This document shows, piece by piece, positions 7,783 through 17,509 of a stretch of DNA of 58,601 bases. Origin of the DNA: an uncultured Oscillibacter sp. GTDB taxonomy: Bacteria; Bacillota; Clostridia; Oscillospirales; Oscillospiraceae. Position numbers and translations under genes: made by a program. Each line of letters begins with the position of its first letter. The stretch's first letter is position 1. A model generated the notes under the pieces. It made no database searches, was not told the DNA's origin, and was given only the letters and a program-made list of their open reading frames with translations. The DNA is taken from contig CAJUDV010000012.1 in the NCBI GenBank assembly GCA_910585385.1, forward strand, positions 1-58,601, written 5' to 3'.

Positions 7783-10700
7783 ATGCTGATCAAAGAGATG
7801 TTCCGCAGGGAGATAGACCGGGAGATTCAAGGGGTAATTATCGCCGGGCAGGGGGAGAGCGGCATTGCTGCCCAGGAATTGGACGAGTATGTGGTCACCC
7901 GGGAGCTGCAGCGGCACTTCAGGGATTTCTTTGCCGCGTATAAGAAGGGGATTGTGGGCAGCACCCCTAAGATGGGCGTGTGGATCTCCGGTTTCTTTGG
8001 CAGCGGTAAATCTCACTTCTTAAAGATTCTCTCCTATCTGCTGAAAAATGAGCTGGTTGGCCAGCGGCGCGCGTTGGACTATTTTACTGAGGACCGGAAG
8101 ATCACGGACCCCGCGGTTCTGGCGGATATGGAGTTGGCCGGCAATACGCCTGCCGACGTGATCCTCTTCAATATTGACGCGAAGAGCGACTCCAACAGCA
8201 AGCGGAATAGGGACGCCATCGTCAGCGTTTTTCTGAGGGTGTTCAATGAGATGCAGGGTCTGTGCGGCTCTCAGCCCGCTCTGGCCGACTTGGAGCGGAG
8301 ACTATTGGAGGAGGGGCGCTTTGAGGCGTTCAGGCGCGCCTTTGAGGAGGCGTACGGAGAGGCCTGGGAGGATTCCCGGCAGGACTTCGACTTTATTCAG
8401 GACACCGTTGTCGAGGCGTTGTCCGGCGTGGGCTTCATGAGTGAATCCGCGGCCAGGAACTGGTGCGAAAAGGCGGTGGAGCCCTATCAGATCAGCATTG
8501 AGGATTTTGCCAAACGGGTCAGGGCCTACATAGACCGCAGGGGCGGGAACCACCATGTGGTATTTCTGGTGGACGAGATCGGCCAGTATATTGGCGAGGA
8601 CTCCGGGCTGATGCTGAACCTCCAGACGGTCACGGAGGAGCTGGGCAGGGAGTGCGGGGGAAAGGCCTGGGTCATTGTGACCAGCCAGCAGGACATCGAC
8701 TCCATCACCAACGTAAAGGGCAACGACTTCTCCAAGATTCAGGGGCGGTTTGACACCCGGCTGTCCCTGTCCTCCGCCAATGTGGACGAGGTGATCCGGA
8801 GGAGAGTCCTGGATAAAAACGATACGGCGGCGGAGACGCTGCGGCTGCTGTATGAACAGTGGGAGACGGACCTGCGCAATAAGATCCTCTTCACCGGCGA
8901 TGCCGAAAAGAAGCTCTACGCGGATGGTGCCGGCTTTGCGGAGATCTATCCCTTTGTGGGCTATCAATTCAACCTCCTGGCCGGCGTGCTGACTGCCGTG
9001 CGGACCCACAGCGCCTCCGGCAAGCACCTCTCCGAGGGAGAGCGGTCCATGCTGGCCATGTTCAAAGAGTCCGCTGAGAGGCTGAAAACACAGGAGACCG
9101 GCGTACTGGTTCCCTTTCATATGTTCTACGACGCCATGGAGAATTTTCTGGATCACTCCCACAAGGGCGTTATTATCAGGGCCTACGACAACAGCTGCAT
9201 CAATCCGGAGCGGAAAGACGGCGGCGTGTTTGCCATCAATGTTTTGAAGACGCTGTTCCTGATAAAATATGTGACGGAGATCGAGGCGAACACTGATAAC
9301 ATCACCAGCCTGATGATTGACCGCCTGGATACGGACCGTCTGGAGCTGAAAGGGCGGGTGGAGGAGGCGCTGAAGGTCCTGACGAGGCAGATGCTTGTCC
9401 AGAAAAACGGCGGGATCTACGTGTTTCTGACCGATGAGGAGCAGGAGATCAACCGTGAGATCGAGAGGCAGGAGGTGGATTCCGGCACCGTTCTTCAAAA
9501 GGCCGCGGAACTGATCTTTGAGGACATTTTCCCGGACAGGAAGTACCGCCACCCCGCGTTCAATGGCCGGTACGCGTTCGCCTACAACCAGGCGGTGGAT
9601 GACCAGCCCTATAAGGCCGTCCAGAGCCACGACATCGGACTGCGTGTTCTGACCTCACGGTACGACGGCGGACTGGACGACAGCGCCCTGCGGATAAAAT
9701 CCGGTCAGGACCGGGAAGTTCTCGTTGTCCTGGCCAATGACGGCGCCTTTTGGGGCGAGCTGCAAACGTATTTGAAGATCGAGAAATATTTGCAGCAGGG
9801 CGCCGCGGCGAGGACGGTTAAATATGAGGACATTAAGGACGCCAAGAGGAAGGAGATGCGTACCCGCAGCGAGAACGCCAAGCTGTATTTGACGGGAGCG
9901 TTGAAAGAGGCGGCCATCTATGTCAACGGCGACATTGCCCGCATCTCCGTCAAAGAGGTGGCGGGACGCTTTAACGAGGCGCTGGGGCGGCTGGTGCAGA
10001 CAGTCTACCACAAGCTCCCCTATATTGACACCCCCATGGATGACGCGGGGCTCCGGGAGCTGATGCGCACCGGCGGTGGGCGGCTTGCTTTGGGAACAGA
10101 TGGTCCTGTGGCAAATATTCATGCCCTGGAGGATGTGCTGGATTTTATTTCCAGGAACTCCCGGGTGCATATGAAGACCTCCATGAAGAGCGTGAAGGAC
10201 CGTTTCATGAGAGCGCCCTACGGCTTTGTGGACGACGACATCCACTGGCTGGTGGCGTGCCTGTTCAAGCGGGGCGATTTGACCTTCACCGTCAACGGAG
10301 CCGGTGTGACGCCCCTGAACAGCTCCCAGGAGGAGATCATCGGCTTTATTACGAAGAAGGCCTTTGCGGAGAAGCTCCTGATGGAGGAGCGGACCCGGGT
10401 GCCGGAGGGGGACAAAAAGGCTGTCCGCGAGGTTATGAAGGAGCTGTTTCACGCCGGCGGCGCGCCGGAGGACGAGGACGCCCAGATGCAGGAGTTCCAG
10501 AGACACGGCAGAAGGCTGCTGTCGGAGTTTGAGGGCCTGGAGCAGGGCTATCAGAGCTGCCCCTACCCCGGCAGAAAGACCCTGGAGAGGGGCAGACAGC
10601 TGCTGCGGGAAGTGGAAGCGCTCCAGCAACCGCTGGAGTTCTTTCAGACCATCGCCCGGCGGCGGGACGACTTCCTGGACCTGGCGGAGGACTATGAGCC

Positions 10701-11379
10701 CCTGGATGCCTTTTTCCGCGGCGAGCAGCGGGAGATCTTCCGGCGGGCGGTGGATATGCTGAACATCTACGAGGACAGCAAGACCTACATCGTGGACGAG
10801 GCCCTGGAGGACACCGCGGCCCGGATGCGGGCCATCGTGGGGAAGGAGCGGCCCTATGGGGATATTCCAAAGCTGCCGGAGCTGCGGGCGAAATTTACGG
10901 CGGCTTACATGAAGGTGCTGCGGGCGGAGTCCGCCCCGGTGCTGGACGGCATCGACCAGGCCAGGGCCCGTGTTTTGGAGGTGCTGAACACCAAAGCGTA
11001 TGCGGGGGAGAAAAAAGAGCGCTACCTGAGCCAGTTCGCCGAGCTTCGGGACGGCGCGGAGCGCTGCAACAACGTATCCACCCTGCGCGGATACAAGGAC
11101 AAGGCTGAGGCGCTGAGAATCCGCCTGCTGAACGAGATGGACCGTCTGGACCAGGCCAGAGCCCAGGCGGAGGCCGCGGAGGCCCTGGGCGTCCCGGCGC
11201 CGGCGGGGACCGCGCCGTATCAGGCCCGCAGAACCAGGAATGTGACCATCAAGAGCGTGGCCCGCACCGCCTCCTGGCGGCTGGAGAGCCCGGAGGATAT
11301 TGACCGGGCGCTGGCGGAGCTCCGCCGGGTATTGACAGCGGAGCTGGCGGAGCATGATATTTTGAATGTGGAGTTTTGA
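7783..11379 (+). CDS. brxC: BREX P-loop ATPase BrxC
   Basis: A 1198-residue protein of the size usual for BrxC/PglY. The Walker A motif GFFGSGKSH lies at about residues 70-78 and a Walker B-like VVFLVDEIGQY near residue 260, so ATP binding and hydrolysis look intact. The N-terminal block VVTRELQRHFRDFF is typical of the family. The long helical C-terminal half (residues about 850-1150) is rich in Glu/Arg/Leu. BrxC is the large scaffold ATPase of BREX, required for modification and defence. AGGAGG precedes its ATG, and its stop lies 2 bp before the pglX start, indicating translational coupling. Confidence 0.96.
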   Translation: MLIKEMFRREIDREIQGVIIAGQGESGIAAQELDEYVVTRELQRHFRDFFAAYKKGIVGSTPKMGVWISGFFGSGKSHFLKILSYLLKNELVGQRRALDYFTEDRKITDPAVLADMELAGNTPADVILFNIDAKSDSNSKRNRDAIVSVFLRVFNEMQGLCGSQPALADLERRLLEEGRFEAFRRAFEEAYGEAWEDSRQDFDFIQDTVVEALSGVGFMSESAARNWCEKAVEPYQISIEDFAKRVRAYIDRRGGNHHVVFLVDEIGQYIGEDSGLMLNLQTVTEELGRECGGKAWVIVTSQQDIDSITNVKGNDFSKIQGRFDTRLSLSSANVDEVIRRRVLDKNDTAAETLRLLYEQWETDLRNKILFTGDAEKKLYADGAGFAEIYPFVGYQFNLLAGVLTAVRTHSASGKHLSEGERSMLAMFKESAERLKTQETGVLVPFHMFYDAMENFLDHSHKGVIIRAYDNSCINPERKDGGVFAINVLKTLFLIKYVTEIEANTDNITSLMIDRLDTDRLELKGRVEEALKVLTRQMLVQKNGGIYVFLTDEEQEINREIERQEVDSGTVLQKAAELIFEDIFPDRKYRHPAFNGRYAFAYNQAVDDQPYKAVQSHDIGLRVLTSRYDGGLDDSALRIKSGQDREVLVVLANDGAFWGELQTYLKIEKYLQQGAAARTVKYEDIKDAKRKEMRTRSENAKLYLTGALKEAAIYVNGDIARISVKEVAGRFNEALGRLVQTVYHKLPYIDTPMDDAGLRELMRTGGGRLALGTDGPVANIHALEDVLDFISRNSRVHMKTSMKSVKDRFMRAPYGFVDDDIHWLVACLFKRGDLTFTVNGAGVTPLNSSQEEIIGFITKKAFAEKLLMEERTRVPEGDKKAVREVMKELFHAGGAPEDEDAQMQEFQRHGRRLLSEFEGLEQGYQSCPYPGRKTLERGRQLLREVEALQQPLEFFQTIARRRDDFLDLAEDYEPLDAFFRGEQREIFRRAVDMLNIYEDSKTYIVDEALEDTAARMRAIVGKERPYGDIPKLPELRAKFTAAYMKVLRAESAPVLDGIDQARARVLEVLNTKAYAGEKKERYLSQFAELRDGAERCNNVSTLRGYKDKAEALRIRLLNEMDRLDQARAQAEAAEALGVPAPAGTAPYQARRTRNVTIKSVARTASWRLESPEDIDRALAELRRVLTAELAEHDILNVEF

Positions 11380-11381
11380 CC

Positions 11382-13898
11382 ATGAATAAGACCGCCGTTA
11401 AAAATTTTGCCGTCTGGGCCCGGAGCAGGCTCATCGCCGATGTGCGCTACCGGGCCGGGCTGGTGGGGATCACGGAGAGGGGAATTCAGGACCCGCTGCC
11501 CCAGTCCGACGCCACCGCGGAGTTTTACGACATCGGCACCGCGACGCCCTATGTCATCAGCGGTCCGGCGGCGGTCCGGCAGCGGCGGAGCCTGACGGAG
11601 GCCGTCCGCCGCCTCTCCGCGGACGGCGGCTATGATTCCGCCTACCGGTACATCATGGAGGAGGCGGCGTACACATGGTTCAACCGCCTCATTGCCGTGC
11701 GGTTCATGGAGGTCAACGATTACCTGCCGGGACGTGTGCGGGTGCTGTCCTCCGAGAGCGGCAAGATTGAGCCGGATCTGGTGACGAACCCCTTTGACGC
11801 CGGGTTGGACTTCACCCCGGAGGAGGAGAGGACCATCCTCCGGATGAAGGAGGACAGCCGGATGGACGAGCTGTTCCGCCTGCTGTTCATCAAGCAGTGC
11901 AACGCCCTCCATGAGATTCTGCCCGCCCTGTTTGAGCGGACGGAGGACTATACGGAGCTGCTGATGAACCTGTCCGTTGTGGATCGGGAGGGTGTGGTGT
12001 GGCGGCTGACCCACGACATCCCGGAGGAGGACTTCAATGTGGAGAAGGGCGGCCAGGTGGAGATCATCGGCTGGCTGTACCAGTACTACAACACCGAGCC
12101 CAAGGCCCAGGTGTTCGCCCGGCCCGCCGGCCAGAAGATCCGGAAGGAGGAGATCCCGGCGGCCACCCAGCTGTTTACGCCGGACTGGATCGTGCGGTAC
12201 ATGGTGGAGAACTCCCTGGGGCGGCTGTGGCTGGAGCACGGCGGTGCGGGGATGGCCTGCGGAAGCGGCGGGGCCGCCCTGCGGGAGCTGTGGACTTACT
12301 ATCTGGACGGGGCGGAGCAGGAGCCGGAGGTGGAGGAGCAGCTGGCGGAGCTGCGGCGCGGCTGCCGCCTGGAGAGCCCCGCCGGGATCCGGGTCATCGA
12401 CCCCTGCATGGGCAGCGGGCACATTCTGGTCTACGCCTTTGACGTGCTGATGCAGATCTACGAGAGCGCCGGCTGGGAGCGGCGGGAGGCCGCCCGCAGC
12501 GTTGTGGAGCACAACCTGTACGGCCTGGACATCGACAAGAGGGCCTATCAGCTGGCGTATTTCGCCGTGATGATGAAGGCCCGGCAGTATGACCGGCGGT
12601 TTTTGACCCGGGGAATCCAGCCCCAGGTGTATTACCCCGGCCTGGATCCGGAGCTGCGGGAGTTTGGGTCTTTGCTGGTTCTGGAGGCGGCGGCGGAGCA
12701 GGCGCGGGACGGGCAGGTATCCATGCTGGAGGAGGCGGAGGGCTACCGGAGGCTGCTGGCGGGGGAGTATGACGTGGTGGTGACAAATCCGCCGTATATG
12801 GCGGTGAGCAACGCCGGCGGCAGGATGCGGGAGTATGTGAAGGAGAACTTTCCCGACAGCAAAAGCGATCTCTTCGCCTGTTTCATCGAGCGGTGCGGGG
12901 GGCTTGTCAGGGAGAACGGATACCAGGCCATGATTACCCAGCACGCCTGGATGTTTCTCTCCAGCTTTGAAAAGCTGCGGATGAAATTGCAGGCGGTAGA
13001 TACCGTCAATATGGCGCACCTGGGGCCCAGGGCCTTTGAGGAGATCGGCGGCGAGGTGGTGCAGACCGCCGGCTTTGTCATGCGGAAGAGCTGTGTCAAG
13101 GGGTATCTGGGAACATACTGCCGGTTGACTGAGCCCAATACCCAGCAGGGGAAAGAGGAGATGTTTCTTGCGGGGGAAAACCGCTACGCCGCCCGGCAGG
13201 AAGACTTCTCCAAAATTCCCGGGGCCCCGGTGGCGTATTGGGTGAATAAGGATAAAATATCCCTTTTTCAAAACAGGACGATTCAGGACATTGCCCCACC
13301 CCGATTTGGCATGTCCACTTCGGACAACCACCGCTTCGTCCGCTTGTGGCATGAGATCGGCTGTGATAAGTTTTCGTTTCCGGCGGCAGAGGAGGCGCTG
13401 GTGGATAAGGGGAAAAAGTGGTACCCGTACAATAACGGCGGCCAGTTTCGAAAGTGGTATGGAAATAACTATGATGTTGTAAATTGGGAGCATTCCGGAA
13501 GCGAGATCAAGGCCTTTGGAAGAGCGGCAGTCAGAAACAAGCGCTTCTATTTTCGGCCGGGAATTACCTGGACGGCCATTTCCGGAGCAAAGATAGCTGT
13601 CCGGGCCTTTGGCTGCGGGTTTATATTTTCAAGCGCGGGATTTTGCGTTTTTTCCCATCGGGCCTATGAGTTGTTAGCGCTGTTAAACAGCAAAGTGGGA
13701 ATGTATTTTTTGAGAGTGTTTTCTCCGACCATGAATTTTAACGTTGGGGACGTGGCGAAGATTCCTGTGAAAATCCAAGAAGATGGGACGGAGGCGACCC
13801 GGATTGCGGAGATTGCCGAACGCTGCGTCAATGACTCCCGCTTAGACTGGGATTCGTATGAGACTTCCTGGGACTTCAAAAGACATCCGCTGATCTGA
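11382..13898 (+). CDS. pglX: BREX adenine methyltransferase PglX, N-terminal part (split gene)
   Basis: An 838-residue N6-adenine methyltransferase. The S-adenosylmethionine motif VIDPCMGSGHILVYAFD is near residue 340 and the catalytic NPPY tetrad (VVVTNPPYMAVS) near residue 468. PglX methylates one strand of a short non-palindromic site in host DNA so that BREX can tell self from phage. Intact PglX proteins are usually near 1200 residues. This ORF stops right after the conserved SWDFKRHPLI stretch, where family members continue into a helical C-terminal region. That missing region is encoded by the ORF at 14013-14981. Two TGA codons and a 114-bp spacer separate them. The catalytic core is complete, so two-chain function is possible. 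Confidence 0.9.
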   Translation: MNKTAVKNFAVWARSRLIADVRYRAGLVGITERGIQDPLPQSDATAEFYDIGTATPYVISGPAAVRQRRSLTEAVRRLSADGGYDSAYRYIMEEAAYTWFNRLIAVRFMEVNDYLPGRVRVLSSESGKIEPDLVTNPFDAGLDFTPEEERTILRMKEDSRMDELFRLLFIKQCNALHEILPALFERTEDYTELLMNLSVVDREGVVWRLTHDIPEEDFNVEKGGQVEIIGWLYQYYNTEPKAQVFARPAGQKIRKEEIPAATQLFTPDWIVRYMVENSLGRLWLEHGGAGMACGSGGAALRELWTYYLDGAEQEPEVEEQLAELRRGCRLESPAGIRVIDPCMGSGHILVYAFDVLMQIYESAGWERREAARSVVEHNLYGLDIDKRAYQLAYFAVMMKARQYDRRFLTRGIQPQVYYPGLDPELREFGSLLVLEAAAEQARDGQVSMLEEAEGYRRLLAGEYDVVVTNPPYMAVSNAGGRMREYVKENFPDSKSDLFACFIERCGGLVRENGYQAMITQHAWMFLSSFEKLRMKLQAVDTVNMAHLGPRAFEEIGGEVVQTAGFVMRKSCVKGYLGTYCRLTEPNTQQGKEEMFLAGENRYAARQEDFSKIPGAPVAYWVNKDKISLFQNRTIQDIAPPRFGMSTSDNHRFVRLWHEIGCDKFSFPAAEEALVDKGKKWYPYNNGGQFRKWYGNNYDVVNWEHSGSEIKAFGRAAVRNKRFYFRPGITWTAISGAKIAVRAFGCGFIFSSAGFCVFSHRAYELLALLNSKVGMYFLRVFSPTMNFNVGDVAKIPVKIQEDGTEATRIAEIAERCVNDSRLDWDSYETSWDFKRHPLI

Positions 13899-14012
13899 AA
13901 AGAGACGCGGGCGATAGAACGGGGGATGGAGAATATTTCGGCCCATCCCCTGAAACGGCACCCTGCGGGGGGTGAAGAAATGGCGAAAAAATATGTAAAC
14001 TGAGAGGAAACG
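13899..14012 (+). other. 114-bp spacer splitting pglX
   Basis: The spacer keeps the pglX frame (TGA at 13896 to ATG at 14013 is 117 bp, 39 codons) but has a second in-frame TGA at about 14001-14003. It contains GGGATGG/CCATCCC and CACCC/GGGTG small inverted repeats. It ends with GAGAGGAAACG, a usable ribosome site for the downstream ORF. No transposon ends, intein motifs or recognisable repeat were found in it. Confidence 0.7.
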
Positions 14013-14981
14013 ATGGGAAGACTGATTTCCGATAAATTTACCGCCTGGCAGGCGGAGTGCGAGGCCCGCTTCCAGCGGCTCAAGGCCGGCGAGGAGGCGC
14101 TGAACCGCATCTTCATCGACATTTACGGCCTCCAGGACGAGCTGACGGCGGAGGTGGCGGACCGGGACGTGACGGCGCATCGAATTTTCAGCAAAAGAGA
14201 AGACGTGCCCGAGTCCATGCGGGGCAGCGCCTATGTCCGCACGCTCCGGGACGAGATCGTCTCCCTCCTCTCCTACGCCGTGGGCTGCATGTTCGGGCGC
14301 TATTCCCTGGACAAAGAGGGTCTGGCCTACGCCGGCGGGGATTGGGACGAGAGCAGATATGTGACTTTCCGGCCTGAAGGGGACAACATCCTCCCCCTCA
14401 CTGACGAGGCGTATCTGGAGAAAGACGTCATCACCCGCCTGTGTCAGTGGCTGCAGGTGGTCTACGGGGAGGACACCCTGGAGGAGAATCTGGAGTTCAT
14501 CGCCAGGGCCCTGGGAAATCGGGGCGGCACTCCCCGGGAGATCATCCGGAACTATTTCCTGAGGGACTTCTACGCGGACCACTGCAGGACCTACCAGAAG
14601 CGGCCCGTCTATTGGCTGTTTGACAGCGGAAAGCACAACGGCTTTAAGGCGTTGATCTACCTCCACCGCTATACGCCGGACACCACGGGAAAGCTGCGGG
14701 TGGACTACCTGCACCGCCTCCAGCGGGTCTATGCCCGGGAGATCGAGCGGATGCGGGACCTGGCGGACAACAGCGGAAATCCGCGGGAGGCGGCCGCCTC
14801 CGTCAAGCGGAGGGAGAAGCTCCAAAGGCAGCTGCTGGAGTGCCGGGAATACGATGAGAAGATCGCCCACCTGGCCCTGGCCAGAATCGAGCTGGACCTG
14901 GACGACGGCGTAAAGGTGAACTACGAGAAGCTCCAGACGGCGGCGGACGGGAAGATGTATCCGGTGCTGGGGAGGATTTGA
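14013..14981 (+). CDS. pglX: BREX PglX, C-terminal part as a separate ORF
   Basis: A 322-residue protein that matches the C-terminal portion of PglX rather than a separate family. It has the helical AWQAECEARFQRLKAGEEAL segment, then the family signature NRIFIDIYGLQDELT, AVGCMFGRYSLDKEGLAYAGG, and the late KHNGFKALIYLHRYTPDT and VDYLHRLQRVYAREIER segments. In intact PglX this region is thought to serve target recognition and interaction with partner proteins. It has its own ATG and ribosome site (GAGAGG), and its stop overlaps the region just before pglZ. Whether the two chains assemble or the gene is simply broken cannot be told from sequence. The C-terminal ORF is fully open, which argues against old decay. 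Confidence 0.87.
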   Translation: MGRLISDKFTAWQAECEARFQRLKAGEEALNRIFIDIYGLQDELTAEVADRDVTAHRIFSKREDVPESMRGSAYVRTLRDEIVSLLSYAVGCMFGRYSLDKEGLAYAGGDWDESRYVTFRPEGDNILPLTDEAYLEKDVITRLCQWLQVVYGEDTLEENLEFIARALGNRGGTPREIIRNYFLRDFYADHCRTYQKRPVYWLFDSGKHNGFKALIYLHRYTPDTTGKLRVDYLHRLQRVYAREIERMRDLADNSGNPREAAASVKRREKLQRQLLECREYDEKIAHLALARIELDLDDGVKVNYEKLQTAADGKMYPVLGRI

Positions 14982-14989
14982 GGGAGAGT

Positions 14990-17509
14990 ATGGCAGAGTT
15001 GAGTCTGAGACAGATTGAAGACCGCCTGAACGCCGAGTTTGCCGGCGAGGGCCGCAGGCTGATCTTCTGGTATGACGACCGCGGGGACTTTTCGGAGGAC
15101 GTCGGCGCCCTGGAGCTGGTTTGCGCCAAAGTGTACCGCCTTGAGCCGGACAACCAGTTTTACACCAAGTATTTTCTGGAGCGGGTGGACCGGGAGACCA
15201 GCTATTTGGTCTACGCGCCGTTTCCAAAGCCGGATGCGGAGGACAACCATCTGGAGGACACGCTGCTGTACTCCAAGCGGTTCTGCGCGGACCGGGCCGC
15301 TCTGCTCTGCGCGGATCTGGGGATCGGGGAGGAGCACCGATGGCTGATTGAAAAGCACAGCAAGCTTTTCAACAACAAGAAGTTTGTTCAGCGGTTTTAC
15401 AATTTGGAGATTGACCGCTTTGACACGGAGACCATTTTGACCGGCCTGCTCTGCGCGGCCTGTCAGACCCGCGCCTGCTCCTTTGACGAGGTGGTCTGCG
15501 CTTTGCTGATGGAGGATCTGGAGAGGAATCCCTGCCTGGAGAAACTTTACGCGCAGGGACTGGCCGATACATTTTGGGAATTCTGCGGACAGCAATTTGG
15601 ATATACCGAGGAGGTGCCCTCGCTGGAGCGTTTCGTGACGGCCCTGTTTGTCACCTGCGCAGACAGGTATATGCGCGGCGGACTGCCGGAGGCCTGGCGG
15701 CCCTTCCTGGCCTCCCGTCCCGGCAGCGTAGTCGCGTTTATGGACAATCTGATGAACAGCGCCGTCTGCCGGGGGCGGTTTGACCAGCTCTCCGCCCACG
15801 TCTCCAAGGAACTGGGAGCCGCCTCGGCGCTGGCGGCCTGCCCGCCGGAATCGCTGCTGAACTGCGATACATTTTTGGACGTCGACCGTGTTTTGATCCG
15901 GTGGCTTGTGGACCGCCTTCTGGCGGAGGACGTTGGAGCCAGGCTGGACGGCAGCTCGATTCCGGAGATCTGCGGGAGGCGGAGCAGGCTCCACTTCGGC
16001 ACGCAGACGGAGACGGCCTATCGGCTTTTGGAAAATGCACACAGGCTGGTTCTGTCCGCCGGGTACAGTGGACCGGACAGCTTCGCCGGCATCGCGGAGC
16101 AGTACCTGGCCGGGGACTATCTGATCGATCAGGCGTACCGGAAATTCTATCTGTGCTATGACCGGATGGACGGCCCGGAGGTGTTTGAACCGCTGCGGGA
16201 GCTGGTGGAGAATATCTATACAGCGGAGTACCTTGCCGGGCAGCTCCCAAGGTGGAACGGCGGGATGCTGGAACCGGAGGCGCTGGCCGTGCTGCCGCGG
16301 CAGAGAGACTTCTACCGGAGGTTTGTAAAGAGCACCGGCGAGCGGACCGTTGTGATCATCTCTGACGCGATGCGCTATGAGGTGGGCCGGGAGCTCTTTG
16401 AAAAGCTGCGGGACGAGCCCCGGTGCGCCAGCGCGAAATTGGAGGCGATGCTTGGCGTGCTGCCGTCCTACACCCATCTGGGGATGGCCTCGCTGCTTCC
16501 CCACAGCACCTTGGAGATGACGGAGACGTACCAGGTTTTGGCGGACGGAAAACGCTGTGACGATATGGAGAGCCGTCAAAAGATCCTTCTGAGCGGCTGC
16601 CCCGAAGGCGTATGCGTGCGCTTTGATGATATAAAGACGCTGAAAAAGGAGAGTCTGCGGGAGATTCTGACCGGAAAACAGGTGGTCTACGTCTACCACA
16701 ATCAGATCGACGCCAGAGGAGAGACCGCGCAGACGGAAAATGAGGTGTTTGTCGCCTGTGAGGAGGCGGTCAGGGAGATCATGGCGCTGATCCAGCGGAT
16801 CTCCATCAACGGAAACACGTATCGATTTTTGATCACGGCGGACCACGGATTTATCTACAAACGGGAGAAGCTGGCTGAGAGCGACAAGATCAGCGGAGTC
16901 GGCGGGAAAGGCGGGTTTGTGAACCGGCGCTTTATCGTGTCGGGAGAGCCGGTGACTGGCGGCGGCATTCAGAATTTCCCCCTGGGGTGGTTTCTCGATA
17001 ACGGGGAGAGCCGGTCTGTTTCCGTGCCCCTCGGCGGCAATGTATTCCAGGCGCCCGGCGGACTGAATTACGTTCATGGCGGCTCCTCCCCCCAGGAGAT
17101 GCTGATTCCGGTATTGGATATTAAGATGGAGCGCGGCCATGTGGAGACTAAGGCGGCGGAACTCTCTCTCATCAGCATTGTCCGGAAGATCACGAATCTG
17201 CTTACGACTTTGGACTTTCTCCAGACGGAGCCTGTAAGCGATACGGTGAAACCGGCGGTTTATAAGATTTTTTTCCTCTCGGAGCGGGGGGAGAGGATCT
17301 CCAATGAGAATATTCACGCTGCGGACAGCCGGGAGCCGGAGGCGCAGAGACGCATTTTCCGGCTGCGCTTTACATTTAAGAATCAGAGGTATCATAGAGA
17401 CCAGCAATATTATTTGGTGGTCTGCGACGCCGCTACCGGCGCGGAGATATTCCGGCATTCCGTCATCATGGATCTGGCGGCTGCCGATGATTTCGGATTT
17501 GGATTTTAA
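14990..17509 (+). CDS. pglZ: BREX alkaline-phosphatase-like protein PglZ (type A)
   Basis: An 839-residue PglZ of the BREX type 1 class. The N-terminus LRQIEDRLNAEF with IFWYDDRGDF is typical. The alkaline-phosphatase-fold core carries VVIISDAMRYEVGREL near residue 458 and LITADHGFIYKRE near residue 616, both supplying metal-binding Asp/His residues. PglZ is essential for BREX methylation and exclusion and partners with PglX. The preferred ATG at 14990 follows GGGAG; an upstream TTG at 14978 overlapping the preceding stop is less likely. In type 1 operons brxL normally comes next, but here it is absent. Confidence 0.94.
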   Translation: MAELSLRQIEDRLNAEFAGEGRRLIFWYDDRGDFSEDVGALELVCAKVYRLEPDNQFYTKYFLERVDRETSYLVYAPFPKPDAEDNHLEDTLLYSKRFCADRAALLCADLGIGEEHRWLIEKHSKLFNNKKFVQRFYNLEIDRFDTETILTGLLCAACQTRACSFDEVVCALLMEDLERNPCLEKLYAQGLADTFWEFCGQQFGYTEEVPSLERFVTALFVTCADRYMRGGLPEAWRPFLASRPGSVVAFMDNLMNSAVCRGRFDQLSAHVSKELGAASALAACPPESLLNCDTFLDVDRVLIRWLVDRLLAEDVGARLDGSSIPEICGRRSRLHFGTQTETAYRLLENAHRLVLSAGYSGPDSFAGIAEQYLAGDYLIDQAYRKFYLCYDRMDGPEVFEPLRELVENIYTAEYLAGQLPRWNGGMLEPEALAVLPRQRDFYRRFVKSTGERTVVIISDAMRYEVGRELFEKLRDEPRCASAKLEAMLGVLPSYTHLGMASLLPHSTLEMTETYQVLADGKRCDDMESRQKILLSGCPEGVCVRFDDIKTLKKESLREILTGKQVVYVYHNQIDARGETAQTENEVFVACEEAVREIMALIQRISINGNTYRFLITADHGFIYKREKLAESDKISGVGGKGGFVNRRFIVSGEPVTGGGIQNFPLGWFLDNGESRSVSVPLGGNVFQAPGGLNYVHGGSSPQEMLIPVLDIKMERGHVETKAAELSLISIVRKITNLLTTLDFLQTEPVSDTVKPAVYKIFFLSERGERISNENIHAADSREPEAQRRIFRLRFTFKNQRYHRDQQYYLVVCDAATGAEIFRHSVIMDLAAADDFGFGF

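Noticed and set aside
11220..13493. 757-codon minus-strand frame opposite pglX, and similar long antisense frames at 9655-11355, 14921-17590, 22671-24476 and 32487-34805
   Set aside because: All are mirror frames of strongly supported genes, with Pro/His/Gln/Leu-rich composition and no family resemblance or ribosome site.
13896..14012. Recoding of the two in-frame TGA codons in pglX (selenocysteine or reassigned TGA)
   Set aside because: TGA ends many other genes in the window normally, no SECIS-like hairpin is placed after the stops, and the downstream ORF has its own ribosome site.
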